This document shows positions 37,701 through 47,910 of a stretch of 64,000 nucleotides of DNA, one piece after another; the stretch's first letter is position 1, and every line of letters begins with the position of its first letter. Location of the stretch: the NCBI GenBank assembly GCA_008694505.1, contig VZDJ01000041.1, positions 6,037,956 to 6,101,955 of the forward strand. Reading direction: 5' to 3'. Source of the DNA: Cyanoderma ruficeps. Taxonomy: Eukaryota > Chordata > Aves > Passeriformes > Timaliidae. The notes below the pieces were generated by a model. It had not been told where the DNA came from and ran no database searches. It worked only from the letters and a program-made list of their open reading frames with translations. A program made the translations under genes and the position numbers.

Positions 37701-39698
37701 GAACTTAGGAGAAATGTGTAAGTCCCACTTCTGTGTCCTGCTAAAGGGATCATGAAGTATGGCTGAGCTTCAGCATACTGCATACAGCATTTCCAGCATG
37801 TAACAGGGCTATAACTAGTTAAGCATCTTAGAAGGATGTGGTGGAGTTTTTATCTTAACATTTCCAGGTACATGAGTTACGTAGTTTGACAAAAAGTTCC
37901 AGACAGTGCTCCTAAAGTTACAAGTATCACTCATTTAGTGTTTCAGCTTTTAAAGAAAAATTGGTGAGGATGAAGGTGCACAACAGGCATCTACACCAGG
38001 ATTAGTCACATAACTCATCAAAGTATCGTAAGCACAAGTTGAATGACATAATAATAATTATGATTGTTCATGTCAAACATTTAATTTTTATTTAACCTAG
38101 CTCTACCTAGCTCACACATAATACTGAAAATTAGCCTGGTCTGTTCTGCAACAGCAGTGTGGAGAAGCAATCAAACCAAGATAGTTATGTGGGCAAGTTT
38201 AACACTATTTTTTTGTTGTTGTTGTTTCTTTTTTTTTTTTTTTTCAGACTGGGTCTCAGTTTCAACAGTATTTCTTCAGTTGAGAATGGCTCTCTTAACA
38301 ATGTACCACATCTGAGGGAGCTCCACTTGAACAACAATGAACTTGTCAGAGTACCCAGTGGACTGGGTGATCACAAATATATACAGGTAAAGGTTATCAT
38401 ACTCAGAGAGTCAAGTTTATCAGTCTCAGAGAGCAACTGTTGAAAGATTCGTAATCAAATTTGTGTGTTTATTCACTCTTGAACAGATATGTGCACACTA
38501 TTTTTAACTTGATTCAAGTTTCATAAATATTTGAATTATCAAGGAAATGTTGAATACAACAAGAAGATTCTTATTTTGATTTTTTACAGAAATTATGGAT
38601 GTGTATAGATCTAGATGTATACATTTGTTGTCTCTGTGTGTCTGAGGGGCCACAACAAATATGGGATTATTTGTGTACTTTGGTTTCCTCTTTACTCAAA
38701 AAATAATTTCTAAGAACATTTTTTCTGGGTTTTTTGGTTTTATTTTTTTTTTAATTTTCATTTCTACAAAGTGATGTTTTGCAACCTTTCCCTTATTATC
38801 TCACAAAACAGCGCCATCAGGAGGGCAAATAGGCAAAATAGGCATTTCACATCACCAGTATTTCTGAGGTCCTTTTGGCCAGCTGTCTAGAAATATTGCC
38901 TCTTGGGAGCAATTTATATCCATCTTCACATGAACTAAGATTTTTCAGGAAAGAAAACTCTCAAAGAATGAAGACGCCCAAATGTAAATTACCCCCTTCA
39001 TGTAGCTTGGAAAAATTCTCCAGAAATAGTGAATCTGGAGCAAAATAATATTCATCAGCTACTTTAAATCATCATTAGTGGTTACTTTGGCTCTGAATCC
39101 TGTATAGTTGCACTCATGAGAATGAAAATATTAGAGCTGGAGAGAAAAAAATTAGCATCAAATACAGTGTATTCACTGAATACTCTGTATACAGTGCCTA
39201 GTCCTGAGCCACCGTGCTGTATTAGTAATTCCACATCTTCGGCTCCTCTTTTGGTTACACTACCACCAGCTAACAGTAGCATTATTAGATTGCTTTACAT
39301 AGTTTGTGCACTTTCTGTAGAAATTATGTCAATTGGGTGTATGTTAGGTATTTCAAAAAGTAAATGGAGTCAAGGATTTGTTTGGAAAGAAGACACATTT
39401 GTATAATGTTGCCAAAACAGATGTGAATCGTTTAATATGAAATAATTTATCTTATTTGCCATGATAGCTCAATTTCTCACTTCAGTACTTGTATGCTTTT
39501 CAGGTGGTCTATCTCCATAACAACAAAATTGCTTCCATTGGTATCAACGACTTCTGTCCTCTTGGCTACAACACCAAAAAGGCCAGCTATTCCGGCGTGA
39601 GCCTCTTCAGCAACCCCGTGCAGTACTGGGAGATCCAGCCCTCTGCCTTCCGGTGTATCCATGAACGCTCTGCAGTACAGATTGGAAATTACAAGTAG
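6783..39698 (+). CDS. DCN: decorin, complete coding region (seven coding exons)
   Basis: Secreted small leucine-rich proteoglycan. It binds type I collagen and limits fibril growth, and in other vertebrates also binds TGF-beta and growth factor receptors. The CDS joins 6783-6990, 22134-22246, 31864-32077, 32266-32379, 33551-33644, 38248-38386 and 39504-39698: 1,077 bases including TAG, 358 residues, close to the 359 of human. All junctions are GT-AG and phases agree. Domains are signal peptide, propeptide, glycosaminoglycan site, N-terminal cysteine cluster (53-66), about twelve leucine-rich repeats, collagen-binding [11 protein letters not shown] (202-212), and the C-terminal 'ear' repeat with Cys312 and Cys345. 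N-glycosylation sequons are at Asn210 and Asn261; the third human sequon is replaced by Lys302. The usual Ser-Gly acceptor is Ser35-Ala36 here. It is followed downstream by LUM in the same direction, as in the known SLRP cluster. Confidence 0.97.
8236..8259 (+). other. G-quadruplex motif in DCN intron 2
   Basis: Four G-runs (8236-8238, 8242-8245, 8249-8252, 8256-8259) are separated by three identical AGT loops. This is a compact canonical G4 pattern on the coding strand, embedded in a GGGGAGT tandem repeat. Confidence 0.7.
13203..13595 (-). mobile_element. CR1 LINE fragment (minus strand)
   Basis: It begins with the inverted CR1 tail 'cacagaatcacagaat', then 'gttggaagggactcat', and continues with complementary CR1 phrases to the 'gtctccttttctccagact' segment. 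ORFs on both strands here are products of the repeat. Confidence 0.9.
13702..13717. repeat. poly-A run
   Basis: A 16-base A run about 100 bases to the right of the CR1 fragment. It may be unrelated to it, because CR1 elements do not end in poly-A. Confidence 0.8.
16478..16830. other. GC-richer patch in DCN intron 2, unrecognised
   Basis: Clearly richer in G and C than its surroundings, with overlapping open frames on the + strand (16478-16822, 16557-16739, 16618-16971). The translations show no family motif and differ from frame to frame. It is probably a degenerate repeat or a regulatory block. Confidence 0.3.
20815..20995 (-). mobile_element. short CR1-like fragment (minus strand)
   Basis: Starts with 'atcatagaatcacagaattg' and continues with 'gagaccatctaggccact', a diverged inverted CR1 tail of about 180 bases. 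Confidence 0.75.
22134..22246 (+). CDS. DCN: DCN exon 3
   Basis: A 113-base exon after ACTAG, ending before GTAAGT. It encodes Gly70 (split codon) to His107: the end of the cysteine cluster region and the first leucine-rich repeats ([17 protein letters not shown]). The 113-base length matches the mammalian exon as remembered. Confidence 0.97.
23201..23260 (+). repeat. (ATTCC)12 pentanucleotide microsatellite
   Basis: Twelve perfect ATTCC units, followed by a partial TTCC (GGAAT on the other strand). ORFs across it (23052-23465, 23137-23460) read as repeated His-Ser-Ile-Pro-Phe and are artefacts. Confidence 0.97.
24251..24296 (+). mobile_element. CR1 3' terminal remnant
   Basis: Only the last part of a CR1 tail remains: 'tctctttccaacccaaacca' followed by 'ttctacgattctatgat'. 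Such severe 5' truncation is common for CR1. Confidence 0.8.
26137..26198. repeat. A/C-rich (CAAAA)n-like tract
   Basis: Low-complexity A and C run with CAAAA and CAAAC units on the + strand. Confidence 0.85.
27214..27274. repeat. poly-T tract with one N
   Basis: A 61-base T run, broken only by N at 27258. The true length is uncertain. Confidence 0.95.
28454..28470. repeat. poly-T tract ending in N
   Basis: Sixteen T followed by a single N at 28470; probably an unresolved homopolymer. Confidence 0.9.
31231..31263. repeat. homopurine tract
   Basis: A 33-base run of only A and G, mostly AAAG and AAAAG units, about 600 bases before exon 4. Confidence 0.85.
31604..31646 (+). repeat. 17-base local tandem duplication
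   Basis: The unit 'ttctataggacttatag' at 31604-31620 is repeated as 15 matching bases at 31621-31635. A third partial copy of the GGACTTAT part lies at 31639-31646. Confidence 0.8.
31749..31793 (+). repeat. (AAT)15 microsatellite
   Basis: Fifteen uninterrupted AAT units end 70 bases before decorin exon 4. One frame reads it as poly-Asn, which is not real coding sequence. Confidence 0.97.
31864..32077 (+). CDS. DCN: DCN exon 4
   Basis: A 214-base exon between CTACAG and GTATGA. It encodes Ala108 to Leu178 and the first base of Glu179: several leucine-rich repeats ([37 protein letters not shown]). The phases match exons 3 and 5. Confidence 0.97.
32078..32265 (+). other. DCN intron 4 (188 bases)
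   Basis: A very short phase 1 intron from GTATGA to GGCAG. Nothing else is visible in it. Confidence 0.9.
32266..32379 (+). CDS. DCN: DCN exon 5: collagen-binding repeat
   Basis: A 114-base exon encoding Glu179 (split) to Lys216 and the first base of Gly217. It contains the collagen-binding sequence [11 protein letters not shown] (202-212) with its N-glycosylation sequon Asn210-Ile-Thr. The donor is GTAAGA; the neighbouring GGTAAG register would break the frame. Confidence 0.97.
32380..33550 (+). other. DCN intron 5
   Basis: A 1,171-base phase 1 intron, AT-rich, ending in a 'tctctttcag' acceptor. No gene or repeat beyond short homopolymers. Confidence 0.85.
33551..33644 (+). CDS. DCN: DCN exon 6
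   Basis: A 94-base exon encoding Gly217 (split) to Ala247 and two bases of Lys248: leucine-rich repeat [19 protein letters not shown]. The donor is GTAAGA. Confidence 0.97.
33897..33962. repeat. A/C-rich low-complexity tract
   Basis: CAAA and CAAAA-like units on the + strand, similar in style to the tracts at 1771 and 26137. Confidence 0.8.
35832..36073 (+). mobile_element. CR1 LINE 3' fragment
   Basis: Shows CR1 tail phrases: 'ttagattagatattaggaaa', 'ggctgcctggggaagtggtg' and a terminal 'tgactctatgattct'. It lies in sense orientation inside DCN intron 6. Confidence 0.92.
38228..38244 (+). repeat. poly-T/polypyrimidine tract at DCN exon 7 acceptor
   Basis: A nearly pure T run placed directly before the CAG acceptor of exon 7. 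It acts as an unusually strong pyrimidine tract. Confidence 0.85.
38248..38386 (+). CDS. DCN: DCN exon 7
   Basis: A 139-base exon encoding Lys248 (split) to Gln294. It contains the leucine-rich repeats [16 protein letters not shown] and [15 protein letters not shown]. Asn261-Gly-Ser is the second N-glycosylation sequon. The donor is GTAAAG. Confidence 0.97.
38387..39503 (+). other. DCN intron 7
   Basis: A 1,117-base phase 0 intron. It ends in two possible acceptors 18 bases apart, at 39484-39485 and 39502-39503. No other features recognised. Confidence 0.85.
39504..39698 (+). CDS. DCN: DCN exon 8 (last coding exon)
   Basis: Encodes Val295 to Lys358 and the TAG stop. It carries the ear repeat and C-terminal disulfide pair Cys312 and Cys345, and the very conserved end AVQIGNYK. 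The sequence HNNKIAS has Lys302 where the human protein has the third glycosylated asparagine. Confidence 0.97.
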   Translation: MVYLHNNKIASIGINDFCPLGYNTKKASYSGVSLFSNPVQYWEIQPSAFRCIHERSAVQIGNYK

Positions 39699-39833
39699 AT
39701 GTCCAAAGATGGGGGTCGGTTGTGTTCCAGCTAAAGTGTCAGTCGTTATAGGCCTGTTCAAAAAACCGTTGCTAACAATTAACACCAAATGCCAGAAACT
39801 TCACTTTAAAGTGGAGATGATCCATTGATGTAG

Positions 39834-39839
39834 AATAAA
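39834..39839 (+). terminator. proximal poly(A) signal AATAAA
   Basis: A canonical hexamer 136 bases after the decorin stop codon. Confidence 0.45.
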
Positions 39840-40230
39840 TGAGACATTACAGATGTACAAGAGTGAGCATACCATCAATAAGAATTGCCAACTGTGCTTT
39901 AAACTGACTTATTTCAGCCTTTTTTTCTCAGCATGCTTTCTGTGGCGTTTTTCAGTTTGCTGAATGCTACAGGTTTTCAGATTCCACTGTATATGAAATT
40001 CGGAGTAAATATTTGTCAAGTTATGATATATTAAAAAAAAAGATAATGATTGAGGTTATTTTTATAGCCACACACAGAGAAAAATAGCAGAGGGAAAAAA
40101 GACTCTCAAATCATCTGGAGACTTGAGAAGGTAAGAGTTACCTCCTTTAAATTTATTTCAAGCCCTGGAGGTTTAAAAATATCCACTATAACTCTAAGAT
40201 AATTCTGAATGTATCTATTTAGCAGAGGCA

Positions 40231-40276
40231 AATAAAGTTGTTGCTAATGTCATTATTTTTGGAAAAATAAAATAAA
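40231..40276 (+). terminator. distal poly(A) signal cluster
   Basis: Canonical AATAAA at 40231-40236, plus two overlapping copies at 40266-40271 and 40271-40276. T-rich and GT-containing sequence lies between and after them. Confidence 0.5.
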
Positions 40277-42621
40277 TTCATATTGTACACATAGTTCTTT
40301 AAAGTTTGCCATTCTTCTAGAGCAATGCTATTCAGAATTAGCCAAACATCATCCTAAAGAACAAAATACTGAGTAGTCTGCAGTAAAAAACTTGCAACCT
40401 ATATCTGGAGCTTGATGACTAAATTTCTCTAGTGCAAATCCTTCTCAATTTAGTCACAAGAGCAGTTTTTATGACTTCACTGCCTTGCAGAGTATGGTAT
40501 AGGGGTTTAGTAATTGTTATCAATCTATGTGTTTATCTAAACAAAAAAACATAGCGGTTCACTTTTCACTTGTTCTGCATTGTACTTTTGTCAGCATCTT
40601 TTACTGGTTTTGTTTTTTGAAAAAAAGGAATTAATTGTGAAGTAGAGATATGCAGGCTCCTCCATCTGACAGATTTGTGGAATTTGGACTATAGAAGCAA
40701 AACCATAAGTATAGAAATATATGAAGTGAAATAACTGCAATTGTGGGGACATCATTTATAGATATATCTATTTAGAGTGTTTTGGAGCCCTCTGTAAATT
40801 GGGATTCTTCAGCCCATACTAGCAGGTAGCAAGCACATCAAAGGTAGGCTGCACATTTCTACTGCCAATCTTCAAAGTTAAACATATACTCAATAAAAAA
40901 ATCACCTGAAAAGAATCTTCTGCAGACTCTTAATATTCCAAGGTCAATCTCTCTAATTTGTAAAACTTATATGTCATTTATATTAAAGAATAATGTAATA
41001 CAGGCAAACTCCAAAGTGTTTGTCTTTCTTCTTTTGTTTTGATAGAATAACATCAGTGTGTCAGAACTTCAATTAAGTCTTGAAAATTGAACATCTTTGG
41101 CATGGTGATAGCTAAAGTAAGAATAAGTTGTGTGAAATTCTTTTGCCTCAAGAAACTTTCTTAAGCCTAATTCTCATAGGTATTCTTTAGGAGCAAAAAA
41201 ATACAGTTTTTTTATAGCTCTCATTTATTCAGTAGTAAATAATTTGAAACAATTATGACTCACTATAACCGCTACACAGAAAAAACATGTTTGCACTCTT
41301 CTGAGCTATCTTCTCCATATAGTAGCCAATGATTTCTCTGCTTCCTGACTGTTTTTCTTCTGGCTTTCACGTTTTCAGACAGTTATTTTTAAATAAAACA
41401 AACAGTAGATGATATCCTTCTGTCACAGGAGGGAAAAATCTCCAGAAAATCGTCAGTTATGTTTTCTTTCTTTTTCGTTCTTGGTTAGATATCAGCTATT
41501 CTACAGAGACTTCACGCAGAAAACTAAGCACTGGCATTTCAAGTGAGAACAAAGGCATTGTTTCAGCCTGAAAAACTCCAAAGAGTTTGTATGTACGTGG
41601 TTACAGAGAGAGACTAACACAAAAAGTAACAGCAATTACATAAAGCATCATATAAACATATGCACAAACTTTCCATTTCTCCATCCATAATTATAACATC
41701 TCACATGCTAAGAATTTTCTTTCAAATTGGAGCAAACTGTAGGTCCAGAAGGAAATATGAGTCTGGTCCTCCTCTTAATACCCATGACATGTTCCCTATC
41801 AAGCTTGCTGCTGTTGCCAAAACATAAGTTTTTCTTCATAAAATACATTCCCTTCTAACAACCAAGGGCTGCAAAGATAGCAGGACTTTCCTGATTCCCA
41901 GACTTTCTCAATGAAACAGAATAAGCAAATCCTATGACAAGAGACCTAAGCAAGATCATTACAAATTTCAAAGGTAAACATACTGTTGGTTTTCCATAAA
42001 TTGTGCAGCCACACCAACAGTGTTTGACTGATGGGATTCTAGCCACACACAGCATCTGCAGAGACTTCAAAGCAGCAGGAAGCCCAGTACTTTTAAAACT
42101 GCATTTCATATAAATGAAGAACAGATGGTTCTTCCACTTAAAAACAAAACAAGGAGAGGAAAAAAATTAAAAAAATAAAAAAGAAACACAAACAATCTAT
42201 AAACAATTGGGTGGAAAGAAATAAGAGAACTAAAGTAGAAAGTCTTTGTGCCTTGCAGTGCATCCTCAATTTCTTCATAAATTATGAAGACAGTAAATGG
42301 TCACAACTCTTGGACTCAAAAATGCCCTTGTTTCCTGGTGCAGCCTAAAGCATCTTATCCCTTACTGCCAGCAAGGGTGTGGCCATCTTTTAGTCTGGTT
42401 TCTCCTACAGTGCACCAGGTTATGGACAGTTATCATATACTCAATTACTGATGTATAAGTGACAGTAAATTTAATTTCATTTCCAGGTAAGGATCAGATC
42501 TTAAATCCTTGGCATTAGAGTGTTGCTCTAATTTCCAAGTTATACTTTTTTTCAGTTGCCTCCACAAACTGTTTCTAAAATTCTCTAAGCACAAAGTCTG
42601 GAAACAGCTCTTTGGCCCATA

Positions 42622-42750
42622 TTTGGTTTGGGGGTTTTTGGGAGGGGTGGAGTTTTTTGTTTGTTTGTTTTTTGTTTTTGTTTTGTTTTGTTTTGTTTTT
42701 GTGAGGGGATGTTTATTTTGGGGGTTTTGTTTTTGGGGTTTTTTTGGGCT
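42622..42750. repeat. T/G-rich low-complexity tract
   Basis: About 130 bases almost free of A and C on the + strand, with GTTTT units and several G-runs. ORFs over it read as Phe/Val/Gly/Cys-rich nonsense. Confidence 0.85.
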
Positions 42751-44524
42751 ACTAATGAACCACTCTGTTATAGTCTATTTCTGCTTATGGTAGCTGTTTT
42801 TGAAAACAAAAAACATTTTCTACCTCATACTCATCTAAAAAATAGAAGCAAGCTGATAAATTTTGTTTGTGCAAAGCAAGCAGTAACTTAATGTATTTCT
42901 AATATCATATGCAAAATAAATAAAAAAGATTGCAGACTTTCTGATCCCACCACTACTCTGAAGTGCCATCTAGTGTCACGGAGGGACAATAACAAAATTA
43001 CTGTTAACTAGGGAAAACCAGAAGGAAAAAGGTTTATGAGACTTTATGGGGAGAGAGTACTCAAATTCACATACTCTGCTGTTTTGGTTTTCTATTTTTA
43101 TTAAGTCAGAGGTGCAGAGCTGTGAAATCAATAGTCTTTTGTACACCCACAATCAAATATGTTTGCTTTGAACAAAGATGGGGTTTTGCTCATTTTCTGT
43201 ATGCACACATTGTTCTGAAGTCAGTTTTGCTTCAGACACTTCCCTACATCTGTGTTTTTTAGGTTTTTATTCAGAAGACTTGCCCTAATTTAGCTGAAAG
43301 TAGTTCATTAAAGAGTCATGTTTGTGAAAAGTTGCAGAGCACTGAAGGGGAAATACAGGCTGTGAGATAACTGTTCAATATTAACTGCCTCATCTTCAGA
43401 ATGAAATAGTAAAATTAAAAATAGTTGATAATTTTTAGCATAAAACATTATCTTAACAATGCTCCAGCAGCTCCATCTGGAAAAGAACAAAGTTACTGTG
43501 GATGTCCTGAAAAGGCATAAAAACTGTTTAGCTGTTTGGATTACACTCAACACAAACACTCAAACAGCTAGACTCATCAATGACTGCATTTTAAGTGACA
43601 CAAACCAGCCTTTGGCCTCCTGCCCTGCTTCCTGCTCTGGAAGTTCAGGGCTGTTAGTGTGCCATAAGTGCATAAGAGGATCAGTCTGGATACAGAAACT
43701 ACGGAAGGCTGTTTACCCTGCCTGTTAAACCCCACACTTTCCTTTCTGAGATATAAAGAAGTGGTTTCTTCATAACTACTTTGTCAGGCAGTTTTCTTTC
43801 TCAGTGTGTACATTATGCTGCTTGAAAGCTTTGTAGATTACCTCTATGTGGGTGTCTTAAGTCAGCAGACCAGAAGAATGTTAATGCTCTGTTACTGCCT
43901 GTTTGAATTGGACTTAAACCTGCAGGAGAAAGAATGGAAAAAACTATGAAAAAATTTAATTCAAATTATATTTGACACATCTTTTTAGAGTACAGCAGAA
44001 AACCAATAACAAAATTACAACAGTGTGATGAGAAGCAGCGATGGTTGTTTTTCTATATCCACGTGTATTTCTGCAGCGTGAAACATAGTGAAGAAGCTTT
44101 TGAAAAGCAGCAATAATTGTATGCCTTGCATCTGAAAACACTTATCCGCATGAAGAGCTCCAATATTTTCACTCAGAGGAGCTTAAAAAATAAAGAGGGA
44201 CACCAATTTTGAAGGTAAATTTAAAAAAAAAAAAGATGCTGTCCATTCCTTAAACACAAAAGGCTGTTTTTAAACAAAAGAAACCTGAATAGTCTAAAAT
44301 ACCTCTATCCTGGAAATTTGCATGCCAGGAAATGTCCCTTTGGAAAACGTATTTCCTTTGGCTCACACCCAGAAGAAGAGGCATACTTGAAAATTATGAT
44401 TCCTAGTCACAAATGGCATGGTATTTTGTTCAGATGCGCAAATATTAATTGATAGATTGTGTTGTTCCCAGCTTTTGGCAGAATGGACAATAGAATATGT
44501 ACTGCTTTATTCTGGATATTCCCT

Positions 44525-45412
44525 GGATGAAAAGATAGAATGTACCCTCAGAGATTTCGCTGATACAAAACTGGGGAGGGGGGTTGCTGGGTGATCAGCT
44601 GAAGGCTGTGCTGCCATGCAGTGGGACCTTGATAGGCTGGAGAATAGGGCAGAGAGAAATCTACTGAGGTTCCACAAGGGCAGATTCAGGGACATGGGGG
44701 GGGATAGCTTCAAGTGCCAGCACAGACTGGGGGCTGCCCTGCTGGAAAGCAGCTCTGCAAGAAGGGGCCTGGGTGGCCTGGTGGATGACATCCTGGCCAT
44801 GAGCCAGCAGCACCCTTGCAGCCAGGAGGGTCAAGGATATCCTGGGGTGCATTGGGAAGAATGTGGTGAGCAGGACGAGGGAGGTGATCCTGCCCCTCTA
44901 CTCAGCCCTGGTGAGGCCAGTCCTGGTGCTGTGTCCAGTTCTGGGCTCCTTGGGACAAGAAAGAAAAGGAGCTACTGGAGAGGGTCCAGTGGTGGGCCAC
45001 AAAAGTTATGAGGGGTCTGGCACATCTCTTTTATGAGGAGGCTGGGTCTATTTGGTCTGGAGAAGAGAAGTCTGAAAGAAGACTAATGATCTCATCAATA
45101 TCTGTAAATATCTCAAAGGTGGGTGTCAAGAGAATGGTGTTAGACTACTTTCAGTGGTTCCCAGTGACAGGGAGAGGAGCAGTGGCCATAAATTAAATCA
45201 CCAGAAGTTTCATCTCAACATGAGGAAAAACATCTTTTCACTGAACATGGCAGAGCACTGGAACACGCTGCCCAGTGAGGTTGTGGGATCTCCCTCTCTG
45301 GACACATTCAAAATCCATCTGGACAAGTTACTGTGCAACCTGCTCTAAATTTCCTTGGCAGGAGAGATGGACTGGATGATCTCTCGAGGTCTCTTCCAAT
45401 TGTGATTCTCTA
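44525..45412 (+). mobile_element. CR1 LINE, about 0.9 kb 3' part
   Basis: The longest CR1 copy in the window. It starts in the degraded 3' end of the reverse-transcriptase ORF (a 'tgggaccttgataggctgga' phrase), passes through 'tggaaagcagctctgcaaga', 'ctggtgaggccagtcctggt' and 'ggagaagagaagtctgaaag', and ends at 'ctcttccaattgtgattctc'. The ORF at 44616-45011 is part of the repeat and no longer a working enzyme. Confidence 0.93.
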
Positions 45413-46834
45413 TAAATTATTACAATTTACAAAACCTTCTAAATTCATCTTTAATGTGAAATCAAGCAAAATTATTCCAACTCTTTATGTTATTGTCTCA
45501 AAAGCATTGAAGTATACATTTTGTGATAAATCATACCTACATCTTTTATTCATTTTCAACTAATATATTAAAGCATATATTATATTTAAAAAAAAAGCCT
45601 CAAGAATTTTGTTGCTATTTTTGAAACTACAAGTTTATACAAGTTGCATTATTGTTTCCAGAGGAAGACTTTAATTGAGATAAATTGGGCTAGTCCTACT
45701 CTACAGAGTAATTTTTGAATGCAATGGAAAATAGGGACCATGTGTCTGCTACTAAGTGCATGTTAGAAAGCCCTCTCAACAGGAAAAAGTCAGAAGCAAT
45801 TAAAGCTAATCATGTAGCATTCTGATGCTGAATCCTTTAATCTTTTAATTTCAAGGTATTGAATCTTTGCTAGAATCAAAAGCTTGTAAAGAATAAACCA
45901 AATTCCAGAGTGTAGAAAAAAAAAATGAAATTTCAAGATGCATAAAATAATCTCAACATGAAAGACAGAATAATTCTAACTACTGCTTGCCTATGCTAGA
46001 AACTAGACAATTGAAATGCTTCAAAAGGCTTATTCCCTTCTGAGAATAAACCTTCAGAGGTTTGTTCATATACATCATTCTAACATGGAAGGAAAACATG
46101 GATACATTGTAATGAATTGTTGAAACAAAGCACTGACTTTGAAGTGTTGGTTAACCGAGAGTGAGTGAGAGATCCCAAACCTTGAATGACCTAAGATTCC
46201 ATCATGCCATCAAGCAAATGAAAAAAAAAAAGACTTGCCTTTTGGCTATATTTTCATTTTCTATCCTTTGTTCCTCATTTTCAGCACCAAATTCTTTAAA
46301 GACATGCCAATCTTTTATATACAGAGGAGCCTATGCATGTGTAGATTAGAGAGATAGAGAAGATTGTGTGAATTTCTTTTTAACAGATAAAGATAATTGG
46401 ATTGTTATGCAAAAAGTTCAATATATTAGCTCTTTACTGCTGTCAAAGGACTAAATTAAAATGAAGTAGTAATATTCCCTTTGAACTGCCTTGTTAGAAT
46501 TCTGACACACAGGATTGCCATGTTTCCCACATCTTAGACAGTGAGAATTGTCTCACACTATGAAAAATTGCAACAGCATAAGGATTTTAAATTATTCTGC
46601 AGAGCTAAGAAAGAAATAATATTAATAGTAATTGAAGAAGACATTGTCCCATTTATCAAAGCTCTGTCCTATAGAGAAGGTAGCAGAGGATTCCTCCAGG
46701 CCAGCTTCACCCTCCCTTACCTTTCCAGTGAGGAAGTTGAGATAAAAGAGCTTTCTAGCCCCTTGGTTACCTCACAGACAGCTTCTGGGCTGGTATAAGA
46801 GCATGTAGAACATGAACATATGTGAACCTGATGA

Positions 46835-47531
46835 GGGTAAAAGCAATCCCAGCATTGGTACAGACTGGGTGAGGAATAGTCTGAGATCAGTCCTGCAGAG
46901 GTATTTTGGGATACTGGTGGATGAATAATTGGATATGAACCAGCAGTGTGCAGTTGCGGCCTAGAAAGTAAAACATATCCTGGGCTGCATCAAAAGCAGC
47001 ACAGCCATCATGTCCAGGGAGCTGATTCTGCTCCTCTTCTCCACTTCCCTCAATCACTCACCTGGAGTTATGCACACAGGGCTGGGGTCCCCAGCACAGG
47101 AAAGAGCCACAAGAAAGGTCAGAGAGCTGGGGCACCTCTCCTGCAAAGAAATGGTTAGAGAATTAGAATTGTTCCAGGGGCAAAAAAAAGGCTAAGGAGA
47201 GCCAAAACTGCAGTCTTCCACTATATAAAGAAGGCTTTTAAGAAAGACAGAGCTTTTTAACACAGCCTGTAGTGACAGGATAAGGTGCAATGATTTTAAG
47301 CTGAAAGATGGCAGAATTAGGTTGGATATGAGGAAGATATTCTTTAAATTAAGGCTGGTGATATACTGGAACTGGTTGCTCATAGAAGCTGTGGATGTCT
47401 CGTCATTGGCAGCATTCAAGGCCAGACTGGGTTTCGCGCAAGCTGGCCTAATGGAAGGTGTCACTTATTCCAAGGAGGTTGGACTACATGATCTCCAAAG
47501 GTCCCTTCTAAACCAAACAATTCTGTGATTA
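46835..47531 (+). mobile_element. CR1 LINE, diverged 3' part
   Basis: An older CR1 copy in the same orientation: 'gcaatcccagcattggtaca', 'gcctagaaagtaaaacatat', 'ggttggatatgaggaagata', 'aaggaggttggactacatga' and a terminal 'acaattctgtgatta'. Short ORFs here are repeat-derived. Confidence 0.9.
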
Positions 47532-47639
47532 CAAATGCAATTAGTACACCAGTAGGCTCTTGCTGCCATGACCATCTCTTCCAGAATCTCTGTTCACCTA
47601 GACTTCTATCACTCACTGTCCAGGAGCACATTTAAGCTC

Positions 47640-47910
47640 AATTCCTCGTCCTTTCCCTGAGCTTACAGCTGGGTTTCAGCAGGACAGAGCAGCTGTGCAG
47701 AACGTGAGCTGGCAGCCAGGAGTTACACGAGGCAGGGCCACTCCCTCAGGATTACCTCCCTTAGGAGGTAACAGGGCCCCAGCACCCAATGAAGTGCAGC
47801 AGAGCTGCTTGGGTGACTGTAACCACGGTGGGACAACCATCCAGCAACAGATGTCCACTGAGAGGCCAGGCTTAAGGTCAAGCTCTGTTTGCAAGTCAAT
47901 AATATAGTGC
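47640..47910. other. GC-richer unrecognised block
   Basis: Starts just after the diverged CR1 and is unlike it. Frames are open on both strands, but with no familiar protein pattern. It could be the remains of another repeat. Confidence 0.3.

Larger units (their letters stand above)
33645..38247 (+). other. DCN intron 6
   Basis: A 4.6-kb phase 2 intron. It holds an A/C-rich tract (about 33897-33962), a CR1 fragment (35832-36073) and a long terminal poly-T/pyrimidine tract before the acceptor. No other features recognised. Confidence 0.8.
39699..40300 (+). other. DCN: DCN 3' UTR with several poly(A) signals
   Basis: This follows the TAG stop. Candidate AATAAA signals are at 39834-39839, 40231-40236 and an overlapping pair at 40266-40276. 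Decorin in other species gives two mRNA sizes from alternative polyadenylation, which fits the proximal and distal groups here. The 3' end is not proven. Confidence 0.6.

Noticed and set aside
44616..45011. 131-codon ORF that could suggest an active reverse transcriptase
   Set aside because: It covers only the end of the CR1 enzyme frame and its 3' UTR. No catalytic motifs are present, so the element is not active.
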